Shown here one piece after another: positions 1-6,759 of a stretch of DNA of 9,700 nucleotides. The stretch spans positions 1-9,700 of the forward strand of contig JBGOVA010000175.1 of assembly GCA_041477875.1 (NCBI GenBank), written 5' to 3'. The first letter of the stretch is position 1, and every line of letters starts with the position of its first letter. Under the pieces are notes generated by a model, which was not told where the DNA came from, made no database searches, and saw only the letters and a list, made by a program, of their open reading frames with translations. The DNA is from SZUA-430 sp041477875. Its GTDB lineage: Bacteria > Pseudomonadota > Alphaproteobacteria > Micropepsales > Micropepsaceae. A program made the translations under genes and the position numbers.

Positions 1-293
1 ATGTTGTCGCCGTTGTCTCCAAGCCACTGCCAAAGACCGACAAATGACATTGCGTTGCCCCCCGCACACCCAATGTTGTGACGCTGCGCAGCTCAAGTCC
101 TGCGCGCGCTTTGTTTGATAGTACTCGCCGATCAATGACATTTGCGCTGGCGTGAAAGGTTTTGCTCTGTTGTTGCCGCAACAACGCAACTCACGCGCGT
201 ACCGGTCATCGGAAACGCCCAGAACAACCTACTGGGGAATCATCTGCCGCACGCGCGCCTCGCGCTTGTTTGCAGTATCGCCACCAGGCAGCG
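1..293. other. Left-edge region with no supportable gene
   Basis: No frame on either strand gives a convincing protein here. The plus-strand frame beginning at base 3 runs only 14 codons before a TGA (ending KPLPKTDK), so it could be the tail of a gene starting outside the window, but 14 codons cannot establish that. The first 170 bases are less GC-rich than the genes beyond. The stretch lies 3' of the minus-strand pentapeptide gene and would hold its transcription end, but I see no stem followed by a T-run. Confidence 0.5.
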
Positions 294-962
294 TTAGGCC
301 GGGTGCGGCTGGCGCGTCTCGCGCCTGATCGTTTCGCGCATCGCGCCGAAGACGTTCGCCTCCTGCAGATTGCGTGCGCCGACGGTGGCATGGCTCAAAT
401 CCGCCCAGGCGAAATTCGCGTTCTTCATGCTGGCGCCCGACATGTTCGCATGCGCGAGCCTGGCGCGCGCGAACTGCGCGCCGTCGAGCGTGGCGCCGCG
501 CAAATCGCAGTCCGTCAGATCGGCGCCGTTGACGAGCGCGCCCGTGAGATTGGCCTTGCGCAAATCCGCCCCGATGAGCTTGGCATCGCGCAAATCCGCC
601 TTCGTCAGAATGCAGCCCTGCAAATCGGCGTAGCTCAGATCGATGCCGGTCAAGACCACGCGCTCGTCGCCGATGATATCGATCGGCCGCCCCCACAGCC
701 GCGTCTTCGCGGTTTCCTTCACGAAGTTGATGCCGGCGAAATTCGGCCGGAAGGGTTCGTCGTGACGATGCTGGTTCCAATGCATCACGCCTTGGTCGAA
801 CAGCCAGCGATGCTGCTTCGACGACGACAGTTCGCTGTCGGGTGCGTGCGCATAGACGGTCTCGCCGCCGTCGGTCTCCGCCGCGGGCACGCCCTCGCCC
901 GCCGCCGCTTTCTCGGGCGGTTTGCGCGACGGCCAACCAAAAAGAACACTGCGCCAATCCAT
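294..962 (-). CDS. Pentapeptide-repeat protein
   Basis: A 222-aa protein. Residues about 108-207 form an unbroken run of about 20 pentapeptides of the A(D/N)LxX type (for example DLSYA, DLQGC, DLRDA, DLRKA, NLTGA, DLTDC, DLRGA, NFAWA, DLSHA). This is the signature of a right-handed quadrilateral beta-helix. Residues 1-107 are not repeats: a polar start (GWPSRKPPEKAAAG) leads to a more conserved-looking part with WLFDQGVMHWNQ near 53-64 and FRPNFAGINFVKE near 71-83. There is no signal peptide or TM segment, so it is probably cytoplasmic. Some members of the superfamily (Qnr, MfpA) mimic DNA and bind gyrase, but most have no known role and nothing here points to a specific one. It lies 54 bp downstream of a small exported-protein gene on the same strand, so co-transcription is possible. 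No clear Shine-Dalgarno precedes the ATG. A TACACT hexamer at 973-978 (minus strand) could be a -10 giving a very short leader, but that is weak. Confidence 0.88.
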   Translation of the reverse strand: MDWRSVLFGWPSRKPPEKAAAGEGVPAAETDGGETVYAHAPDSELSSSKQHRWLFDQGVMHWNQHRHDEPFRPNFAGINFVKETAKTRLWGRPIDIIGDERVVLTGIDLSYADLQGCILTKADLRDAKLIGADLRKANLTGALVNGADLTDCDLRGATLDGAQFARARLAHANMSGASMKNANFAWADLSHATVGARNLQEANVFGAMRETIRRETRQPHPA

Positions 963-1016
963 GACGGGCGCGAGTGTATCACACGGATTCGGCGCCCTGC
1001 GTGGCCTTTATGCCGC

Positions 1017-1481
1017 TCAGTTCCACAACCCCGTTCCGACCTGCGACGATGACTTGCCTTCCCCGCCCGCCGTCGAACGCCACGACACGGTCCCGGTCTT
1101 GCCTTGGTATTGTCCGCTCACCCCCGTCAGCTGTCCGAAGTAGTCGCTGACCGTGTTCTTGTCGTCGACCACGCGGCACGACACGACGACGGTGAACTGA
1201 CTGCCGTCGCTGTCGAGCGCGAGGCAAACGCCGCTGGCCGTGAACGTGCCGCCCGTGGGCGCCGGCCAAGTCGCGCATTGCGACTTCGACAAGACCTTGC
1301 GCGAAGAATACGTCGCCTCGATTTCGCCGTTCGAGAATTGCGCGACGATCGTCTTGCTGCCCGCGACCGGCGCGACGATGCGGTTTACGACATCGGTCCG
1401 CGCGGCGAAGGTGAACGACTCCGCTTTCGCCGCGCCCGCCATGATTGCAATCAACGCCACCGAAACAAAGAACACTCTCAT
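1017..1481 (-). CDS. Small exported protein of unknown function
   Basis: I chose the ATG at 1481 (154 aa) over the upstream in-frame start at 1514. The sequence AAGAGGAG lies at a good distance upstream (minus strand, about 1490-1497), and the protein then begins directly with a signal peptide: MRVFFVSVALIAIMAGAAKA, with a probable signal peptidase I cut after AKA (residue 20). The mature part is about 134 aa, rich in Thr, Ser, Val and Gly with alternating beta-like segments, and has three cysteines (69, 86, 102). Two of these could pair in the periplasm. I recognise no family. It sits between the TM-anchored helical protein gene (90 bp upstream) and the pentapeptide gene (54 bp downstream), all on the same strand. 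Confidence 0.75.
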   Translation of the reverse strand: MRVFFVSVALIAIMAGAAKAESFTFAARTDVVNRIVAPVAGSKTIVAQFSNGEIEATYSSRKVLSKSQCATWPAPTGGTFTASGVCLALDSDGSQFTVVVSCRVVDDKNTVSDYFGQLTGVSGQYQGKTGTVSWRSTAGGEGKSSSQVGTGLWN

Positions 1482-1571
1482 GTGAGCGTCTCCTCTTTGT
1501 TCAGTCTGCGTCAATTCTACTCCCCGCCGCCGCGAGGAGAGAAGCGGCGAGGTGTGCGCGTGCGAAGGCCG

Positions 1572-2336
1572 CTATGCCGCCTCGGCGATCTTTTCCGGCA
1601 TGCCTTGCGTCGTGACCTCGAATGCGTTGACCATCGACTGATAGGCGACCTTGAGGCCCGCGAGCGTCGCCTGCACGTCGCCCGCTTCCTCCGCGATCAG
1701 CGCCAGGCCGCGCCACGCAAAGCCCGACCACGCATGCGGCCAAGCGTTGCCGGCATCGGCCGCGGCCGCCGTCTTCGCCGCCTCGATCCCCGCAAGGAAC
1801 GCTTCGAGCGCTTCCTTCACGTGGCCGAGCTTCAGCTGCTCGTACCCTTCGAGCACCTTGCCCGCGACCATGTCGGGCGGCGTGCCTTCGGCCTTGAGCA
1901 GCAGATCGCGCGCGCCGGTGGCGAAACCGTCCGGGCGCCAGCCCTTCGCCGCCAGCGTCATGCGCTCCATGAACACGTCGGCCGACAAATTCGCATGCAG
2001 CGCCGCGAGCGAAGCGGGCGGCGCCTCGTCGTTCCCGCTCAACGCCGCGCCCAACGTCATGAAAAAGCGGCGCTGTTCGACGAGCGGATCCTTGGGCGGC
2101 TCCGACGCCACGACCTCTGCGGCACGCGCGGGTGCCGCTTCGAGGACCTGCGGCCCCTCGGCATGCGCGCTCCCCGCCATGCGCGGGCCGGTATCGGCGA
2201 CGACGACGATCGGCGACTTGCCGCTCGTGGCGCGGCGCATCGACGAGAACATCGCCTCGATCGCCAAGCCCAGCAAACCCAATCCAACGACTGCGGCGGC
2301 GATCAACATCGCCGGATCCATCTGAAGTTCACTCAT
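1572..2336 (-). CDS. N-terminally membrane-anchored helical protein, unknown function
   Basis: A 254-aa protein. Residues about 9-28 form one hydrophobic helix (MLIAAAVVGLGLLGLAIEAM), followed by SSMRRATSGK, so the positive-inside rule suggests the rest faces the cytoplasm. Residues 40-85 are Ala/Pro-rich and probably a flexible linker. Residues 85-250 are predicted largely helical. The part from about 158 to 240 (VLEGYEQLKLGHVKEALEAF and later AWRGLALIAEEAGD) has helix-pair spacing resembling TPR-like repeats, but I cannot assign a family. The start could be Met1 or Met6, since neither has a strong Shine-Dalgarno. It is the first of three minus-strand genes with short gaps. Confidence 0.72.
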   Translation of the reverse strand: MSELQMDPAMLIAAAVVGLGLLGLAIEAMFSSMRRATSGKSPIVVVADTGPRMAGSAHAEGPQVLEAAPARAAEVVASEPPKDPLVEQRRFFMTLGAALSGNDEAPPASLAALHANLSADVFMERMTLAAKGWRPDGFATGARDLLLKAEGTPPDMVAGKVLEGYEQLKLGHVKEALEAFLAGIEAAKTAAAADAGNAWPHAWSGFAWRGLALIAEEAGDVQATLAGLKVAYQSMVNAFEVTTQGMPEKIAEAA

Positions 2337-2727
2337 TTGCGAAGAGCCCCAATCCCCAATCTTGCTTCGACTTGATCCCCGCCGACCAGCACGCGAGCCG
2401 CAAGAACAGCCGACCCAAACGGCTGATCGTCATTCGCAAACAAGCGATGAAATCTTGCTCTGCTGCACGTTCGCACCGGACATCCGGCGCTCAGGAAAAC
2501 CAAGCCTGAGAACACAACCGCGATCAAGGCGAAAGGCCCCGACCGGCTTAAGAACGCGCGTCGACGATGCAGGGTGATTACACCATCGGAAAGTCGCACA
2601 TGCCCAGCAGCGCCAACGCTAAGTTGAAACGATGCGGATCGCAATGCATTTCCTTCATCATGACTAAGCGACAAATGTGGACGACGCGCGCGCTCGACGT
2701 TTTTTTCTGCCGCGACCGATCTTCCTT
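2337..2727. other. 391-bp intergenic gap without a convincing gene
   Basis: The gap separates the stop of the tandem SDH proteinase gene from the start of the TM-anchored helical protein gene, and is visibly less GC-rich than the flanking genes. A minus-strand frame of 113 codons (2674-2333) contains a hydrophobic stretch (FALIAVVFSGLVFLSAG) and its TGA overlaps the next ATG as ATGA. However, it would need a TTG start without a ribosome-binding site, and the rest does not look like a conserved protein. A run of seven T at about 2700-2706 (plus strand) follows alternating GC sequence, but no good stem precedes it and no plus-strand gene would need it. Confidence 0.5.
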
Positions 2728-4704
2728 CTACCGCGGGATGAAAAGCACGCTCGGGTCTTCACCGTCGGCGTGTCTGAAGCACCGGACGAGATCGTAGAAT
2801 ACGTCAGGCAAGTTCGTCGACACGTTGAGGCCCAAGCCTTTCGCGACGTTCGCGGTGATGGGAAATCCGTGCGTCCACTTGCCGCTGATCATCTCGTCGG
2901 CGATCGCGCACGAGCCGTCGTGGGAATACGTTCCCTGCAAGAGATCGCACGCGCTCGCCCGCCCCTCCGCCATGATCTTGCGCGCCTCTTCGGCCAGGAT
3001 CAGGAACTCGTCGCTGATCGCCTCGATCGGCTTCACGTTCAGAAGCTGCAGGATCGAGGGCGCGGGCCAACCGTAGAGCTGCGTGTCGATCGGCCCGAGC
3101 GTCGCGTGCGCACCCATCACGATCTGATCGGCGGCCAGCGAAATGCGCGAGCCCGCCGACATCGCATAATAAGGAACGAACACGGTCTTGCGCGCTTTGT
3201 GGCTCTTGATCGCGCGCGCGATCTGGCGCCCGGTGAACGAGTTGCCGCCTTGCGTGTGCAAGACGATGTCGAGCGGCTTTGCCGCATCGCTGGCCACGAT
3301 CGCGGAGAGCACGTCTTCGAGGTCGTCGAAATTGAACGCCTCGTTCTCCATGTTCTCGCCGTGGATGACGCAGATCACGCGCGAGCCGCGCTCCTGCTCG
3401 ATGCGCCGGATCAAGCCCTTCGCGCGGTCGACCGAAGCTTCCGGCAGGTGCCCGCCCTCGCGCGCGAACAGCACCGCCTTCGCCGACGACAAAATGCCCG
3501 TCGTCGGAAGCTTGGCGAACTCCGTGACGTGGGCGATGTTGCTGTCATAGACGCCGATCGCGGGTGCATTGCGCGCCCGGTCATGGAAGGTCGTTGCCGG
3601 CTTCGCCTGGCGCGCCCGGTCGCGACTGGTCTTGTCGAGAAACGTCACGCTCGTCTCGTGCGCGCCGCCGCGCCGGCACGAGCGGATGAGATCGTAGACC
3701 TCGTTCGGCATCGCCACGCTGACGTTGAGCCCCAGCTCCTTCGCCGCCACCGCCGTGATCGCCCGGTCGCGCGACCACTTGCCCGAGACGAGATCGTCGG
3801 CGAGCCGGCACACCCCGTCGTGATCGTGCTTGCTGTGCATCAACTCGCACGTCACGCGCTTGGCTTCGTTCAGCATTTTCTGCGCGATGTCGGCGCAGAT
3901 CACGGTCTCGTCCTCGACCTTCGCGATGGGCTTGTCTTTGATGGCCTTGAGCACGGAAGAGGCCGGCCCCGCTCCCGCGAACGGATCGACCGGCGAGAGT
4001 GCTGCATGCGCGCTCATCACGATTTCGTCCGCCGCGAACGCCATGAACGTCGTCGAGCCCAGCGCGAAATAGGGCACGAACACGGTCGTCTTCGCCGGGT
4101 GCGCCTTGATCGCGCGCGCGATCTGCTGGCCCACGCGAATGTGTCCGCCCGGCGAATGCACGACGATGTCGAGCGGCTTGTCCCGCGGCGCCTTGCGGAT
4201 GGCGGTCAGCGCATCCTCGAGATCGGCGACGTCGAGGAAACTGCGCTCCATATTCTCGCGGTGGATGATCGCGATGACGCGCGAGCCGCGCTTGGCCTCG
4301 AGCCGCGCGATGATCTCGCGCGTCGAGGCGGGAACCGCGGGCGCCGGGAGCTGCGCCTCATCCCCTTGCGCCCACACACTGCGTTTGGGCTTTGGGGCTG
4401 GCTCTTCGGAAGCGAAATCTCGCGGGGAAAGTTCTTGCGCTGCTGGTCCGCGCGCATGCGCGAAGAACGCCTGGTCCGCTGAAAGTTTCGCCGGCCGCTT
4501 CTTGACCGCCGAGCGCCGCGCGAAGGCGAGCAGCATGAGCGCCGCGAAGAAACACGCCCCCGCAATCGCATAGCGCGCCGGGATCGGCGCGGCGATCACC
4601 ATAGCCTGCGTCCAAAGCCGCTCCGCGACCTCGGCGATCAGAGAAAGAACGGCCCAAACGTCCAAACGAGAAACCCCAAGTCTCAAGGCCCCGCGACGCC
4701 CCAT
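2728..4704 (-). CDS. Membrane-anchored tandem SDH-family (ClpP-class) serine proteinase
   Basis: A 658-aa protein with two copies of the SDH/'serine dehydrogenase proteinase' domain (Clp/SppA-like crotonase fold). Such proteins are usually single-domain and about 280-300 aa. Residues 45-61 form a TM helix followed by ARRSAVKKR, and a second hydrophobic patch lies at about 16-30. Copy 1 spans about 130-345 and copy 2 about 430-645, in exact 300-residue register. Matching blocks are RGSRVI (139/439), HSPGG/HTQGG (183/483), VGQQIARAIK/TGRQIARAIK (191/491), ADEIVM/ADQIVM (225/525), HAALSPVD/HATLGPID (233/533) and SGKW (307/607). Copy 2 has the expected nucleophile Ser516 in AMSAGS, plus His533 and Asp540. 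Copy 1 has Gly216 at the serine position (ALGSTT), with Ser217 one residue on, while keeping His233 and Asp240. Copy 1 is therefore probably inactive or structural. The likely role is processing of membrane or envelope peptides, by analogy with SppA (inference). The start is uncertain: ATG 4704 has no clear Shine-Dalgarno, and Met35 (4602) would keep the TM helix. Confidence 0.9.
   Translation of the reverse strand: MGRRGALRLGVSRLDVWAVLSLIAEVAERLWTQAMVIAAPIPARYAIAGACFFAALMLLAFARRSAVKKRPAKLSADQAFFAHARGPAAQELSPRDFASEEPAPKPKRSVWAQGDEAQLPAPAVPASTREIIARLEAKRGSRVIAIIHRENMERSFLDVADLEDALTAIRKAPRDKPLDIVVHSPGGHIRVGQQIARAIKAHPAKTTVFVPYFALGSTTFMAFAADEIVMSAHAALSPVDPFAGAGPASSVLKAIKDKPIAKVEDETVICADIAQKMLNEAKRVTCELMHSKHDHDGVCRLADDLVSGKWSRDRAITAVAAKELGLNVSVAMPNEVYDLIRSCRRGGAHETSVTFLDKTSRDRARQAKPATTFHDRARNAPAIGVYDSNIAHVTEFAKLPTTGILSSAKAVLFAREGGHLPEASVDRAKGLIRRIEQERGSRVICVIHGENMENEAFNFDDLEDVLSAIVASDAAKPLDIVLHTQGGNSFTGRQIARAIKSHKARKTVFVPYYAMSAGSRISLAADQIVMGAHATLGPIDTQLYGWPAPSILQLLNVKPIEAISDEFLILAEEARKIMAEGRASACDLLQGTYSHDGSCAIADEMISGKWTHGFPITANVAKGLGLNVSTNLPDVFYDLVRCFRHADGEDPSVLFIPR
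2875..4290 (-). repeat. Internal 900-bp-period gene duplication (two SDH domains)
   Basis: Within the tandem SDH gene the best-conserved part of copy 1 (residues 139-310, bases 4290-3775) and of copy 2 (residues 439-610, bases 3390-2875) line up with no net insertion or deletion. The match is partly visible in DNA: the 16-bp palindrome GATCGCGCGCGCGATC, encoding part of QIARAIK, occurs at 3208-3223 and at 4108-4123, exactly 900 bp apart. The copies have diverged too far to look like a recent duplication. Confidence 0.85.
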
Positions 4705-4866
4705 CGCGACGGACCAAGACGGTGAAGACTAAACAAGCCCCCCACCCCCGCGAGAAGTCACCGGCGCGACACAAGCCCCATCAATCGCCGAATGTTGCAA
4801 ACGCATCAACCACTTGCCCGCGCATTCCTCAACCAAGGGCTGCAGTGAAAAAAGATGTAATCCGAT

Positions 4867-4935
4867 CCATCACGCCATCACATTGGCGGATTTGAGCCGT
4901 TTCTGCCATCACGCTGCCATCACATGTGACATCAC
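4867..4935. repeat. Cluster of CCATCAC direct repeats
   Basis: CCATCAC occurs at 4867, 4875, 4906 and 4917, and ACATCAC at 4929: five copies of CATCAC in 69 bp, all in the same orientation. The 4906 and 4917 copies are part of an 11-bp repeat (TGCCATCACGC, TGCCATCACAT), and the next copy follows at 12 bp. Spacing near one helical turn is typical of binding sites for OmpR/PhoB-type winged-helix regulators. The cluster sits about 160-230 bp upstream of the SDH gene's ATG. A regulatory role is inference. Confidence 0.4.
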
Positions 4936-5446
4936 TTGGCATCGCGGCGCCGCCTCCATAAATCGCGAGAGCGCCCGTAAACGACGCACGCCACGCACCC
5001 GTCGCGCACAAGGCCGCCACCGCCGCCAAACCTACCAACGATGTCAACTGAGCAGCCGGCAAAGAGGCCGGGATTTATCGTTAGAATATAGCGTAATAGC
5101 TCGAAAAACTCAATCCCTCGCGCATCGCAATTATTATGTCCCCGTTATTGTGGCGCGAAGCGACCGACCCACCGTCCGCCGCAAAAGGCTCCAACCCATT
5201 GACGCTGGCGCAGCAGAACGCGCGGTGAACTCGTCGAAGGCGCCCGACGCGCCCAGTCTCGTCTTCACCGGCCGTTGCCGGTCTTTGCTTCCATCGGTGA
5301 AGGCTGGAAGTCGCACTCCCCTCGCACGTGCATTCGATCTCGCGAGCCACGCGACATCGTCGTCTGGGCCGACAAAGCTCCGGCAAGTTTTGTGAACCAC
5401 CGCCCCTCCCCCTATGATCGGAAATTCAGGGACAGCATACTCATCA

Positions 5447-5461
5447 CAGCAATTTTTGCTG
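5447..5461 (-). terminator. Short hairpin downstream of nitrile hydratase alpha (weak)
   Basis: CAGCAA and TTGCTG pair across a three-base loop about 50 bp past the alpha-subunit stop. The stem is only 6 bp, AT-containing, and no T-run follows on the minus strand. It is at best a weak or Rho-assisted end and may be chance. Confidence 0.15.
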
Positions 5462-5509
5462 GTCATCGGCGGTTTGTATCATGTCGCTGCATTCGAATTC
5501 CGCCCTGCC

Positions 5510-6109
5510 TCACGTCGCTTTCACCCGCGCAACCCCGATCATCGCCTCGCGCGTGACGACTGAGGCCAGCTGCTCCTCGCTCCACCCTTCCGTGCCCGCG
5601 GGCCGCATCGGAAGCGCCATGAACCGCGACTCGCCGCTCGTATCCCAGACGCGGATCGCGGTGGTGTCAGGCAGGTCGAGGCCCATTTCCTTGAGCAGCA
5701 CGCGCGACTCGCGCACGACGCGGGCGCGATAGGCGGGGCTCTTGTACCAGTCGGGCGGCGCGCCGAGCAGCGACCACGCGGTGCACGAACACTGCGTGCA
5801 GACGATGACGTTGTGAACCTCGGGCGTGTTTTCGACGATGACGACGTTCTTTTCGTTCGCCATGTCGATGCCGAGTTCGGCGCATGCCGCCATGCCGTTC
5901 TTGAGCAGCCGCGCGCGATAGTCGGGATCGACCCAGGCGCGAGCGACGACCTTGGCGCCGCTTTTCGGGCTCAAGTCGTTCTCGGCGCGCGCGATCGCGG
6001 CGTCGACGAAACCGTCCGGAATGTGGCCGCGTTCGCGCAGCGCGTCTTCCAACGCGCGCACGCGATTCTCGATGGGGCTCGGCGGCGTGGGGTGGCGAGG
6101 GTTCGTCAT
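5510..6109 (-). CDS. nthA: Nitrile hydratase alpha subunit (cobalt type)
   Basis: A 199-aa protein, normal length for the family. With the beta subunit it hydrates nitriles to amides in the cytoplasm. The metal-binding claw is C104-T-Q-C107-S-C109 within VIVCTQCSCTAW, whose three cysteines (two oxidised after translation in known enzymes) hold the metal with backbone nitrogens. Thr after the first Cys is the classical cobalt-type mark (iron types have Ser). The beta-before-alpha gene order also fits cobalt types. The family motif is usually CTLCSC, so Gln106 differs from the textbook Leu. Further family blocks are PPDWYKSPAYRARVVRE (about 118-134), IRVWDTSGESRF (152-163) and LPMRPAGTEGWSEEQL (166-181). 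The ATG at 6109 overlaps the beta stop as ATGA, indicating translational coupling. Related thiocyanate hydrolase gamma subunits share the motif, but the two-gene beta/alpha layout favours nitrile hydratase. Confidence 0.95.
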   Translation of the reverse strand: MTNPRHPTPPSPIENRVRALEDALRERGHIPDGFVDAAIARAENDLSPKSGAKVVARAWVDPDYRARLLKNGMAACAELGIDMANEKNVVIVENTPEVHNVIVCTQCSCTAWSLLGAPPDWYKSPAYRARVVRESRVLLKEMGLDLPDTTAIRVWDTSGESRFMALPMRPAGTEGWSEEQLASVVTREAMIGVARVKAT

Positions 6110-6738
6110 GATGCAGCGTCCAGATAGCTTTCCCAAAGGTCGATGACCACGGATTCGCGCGCGTCGCCCGCGTTGGGCCAGAGTTCGGCCGCCGCGAACT
6201 CGACGAGATAAGTCGGTTCCTTGTGCGCGGCCCTGGCGTGGCCGGCAAGATCGGGAAACTCGAATTGCGGCGCGCATTGCACGATGTGCCCGGTCTTGCC
6301 GCGCACGTAACGCGGCACCCGCGTGTGGCCGGTGGGGTGAATGTCGCGCACGGTCACACGATCGCCTGCAGCAAAGCGCGGCTGGTTCGTGACCTTCACT
6401 TCGCAGGCGTTGGCATAAACAGGCGGACGCGCCAGCGGAAAGGCACCGCCGGCGCGGCGTTCGAGATCCTCGCGCGCGACTACGCCCTTCTCGACCATCA
6501 GCGTCGCAATCGCCGTGAACCAGCGTTCGTAGTAGGAGACGGCGAGATAGTGCGCCGGCTCCATGCGCTCGACCGCGTGGCGGTATTCGTGGACGTTGTA
6601 GGCCTTCAACACGCGAAGCCCGACGCCGTTCAGCGCGAAGGCGCGCGCCTCCCAGCGTTCGTGGAAGACGGGCTCGTTGCGCTCGACCTCGACCGCGCCG
6701 AAACCGGCCATGCCACCCAGATCGTGAATGCCGTCCAT
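6106..6738 (-). CDS. nthB: Nitrile hydratase beta subunit
   Basis: A 210-aa, full-length beta subunit. It opens with the family signature MDGIHDLGGMAGFG, followed by NEPVFHERWEARAFAL (21-36). The helical part has LKAYNVHEYRHAVERM (44-59) and YYERW (69-73). The C-terminal SH3-like barrel has GDRVTVRDIHPTGHTRVPRY (125-144) and VRGKTG (145-150). Conserved arginines such as those in EYRHA and RYVRGKTG correspond to residues that in solved enzymes contact the oxidised claw cysteines of alpha; this equivalence is by family knowledge. GAGG about 6 bases before the ATG is a usable ribosome site. It is 21 bp downstream of the four-helix membrane-protein gene and overlaps alpha by 4 bp. Confidence 0.95.
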   Translation of the reverse strand: MDGIHDLGGMAGFGAVEVERNEPVFHERWEARAFALNGVGLRVLKAYNVHEYRHAVERMEPAHYLAVSYYERWFTAIATLMVEKGVVAREDLERRAGGAFPLARPPVYANACEVKVTNQPRFAAGDRVTVRDIHPTGHTRVPRYVRGKTGHIVQCAPQFEFPDLAGHARAAHKEPTYLVEFAAAELWPNAGDARESVVIDLWESYLDAAS

Positions 6739-6759
6739 GTGCGCCTCGGACTCCCTCTC

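Larger units (their letters stand above)
4705..5509. other. 805-bp region without a convincing gene
   Basis: The region lies upstream of the tandem SDH gene and downstream of the nitrile hydratase alpha gene. No frame has a plausible start, ribosome-binding site and protein-like composition together. The best small candidate is a 77-codon minus-strand frame at 5062-4829 with a hydrophobic N-terminal stretch, but it needs a TTG start with no Shine-Dalgarno. The region carries the CCATCAC repeat cluster (4867-4935) and a small hairpin near 5447-5461. The usual nitrile hydratase activator gene is not here, nor did I see a recognisable fragment of one. Confidence 0.5.

Noticed and set aside
43..146. 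Near-repeat AATGACATTGCG (43-54) and AATGACATTTGCG (134-146)
   Set aside because: Only two imperfect short copies 91 bp apart with no gene start nearby; chance is likely.
162..1052. Long plus-strand open frame (296 codons) opposite the pentapeptide gene
   Set aside because: Its Arg/Ala-rich product is the antisense shadow of a GC-rich repeat gene whose minus-strand frame shows 20 clean pentapeptides.
1518..1560. CGCCGC/GCGGCG inverted repeat between the helical and exported protein genes as a terminator
   Set aside because: Imperfect short stem with a long loop and no T-run.
1104..2375. Plus-strand open frame of 423 codons
   Set aside because: Arg-rich composition with no domain; it lies antisense across two minus-strand genes with sensible signal-peptide and TM starts.
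2333..2674. 113-codon minus-strand frame with a hydrophobic, faintly lipobox-like stretch, ending ATGA at the next gene
   Set aside because: It needs a TTG start without a ribosome site, the lipobox is imperfect (LSAGC) and the remainder lacks protein-like conservation cues. Could be reconsidered if homologues exist.
3208..4123. Identical 16-bp palindromes GATCGCGCGCGCGATC at 3208 and 4108 as possible regulatory sites
   Set aside because: Both encode the same conserved residues of the duplicated SDH domain, so they are explained by protein conservation and codon bias.
2677..4482. Plus-strand open frame of 601 codons
   Set aside because: Antisense shadow of the tandem SDH gene; it even repeats with the same 900-bp period because the real gene is duplicated.
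4829..5062. 77-codon minus-strand frame with an exported-protein-like start
   Set aside because: TTG start, no ribosome site, and its second half is largely explained by the CCATCAC/GTGATGG DNA repeats.
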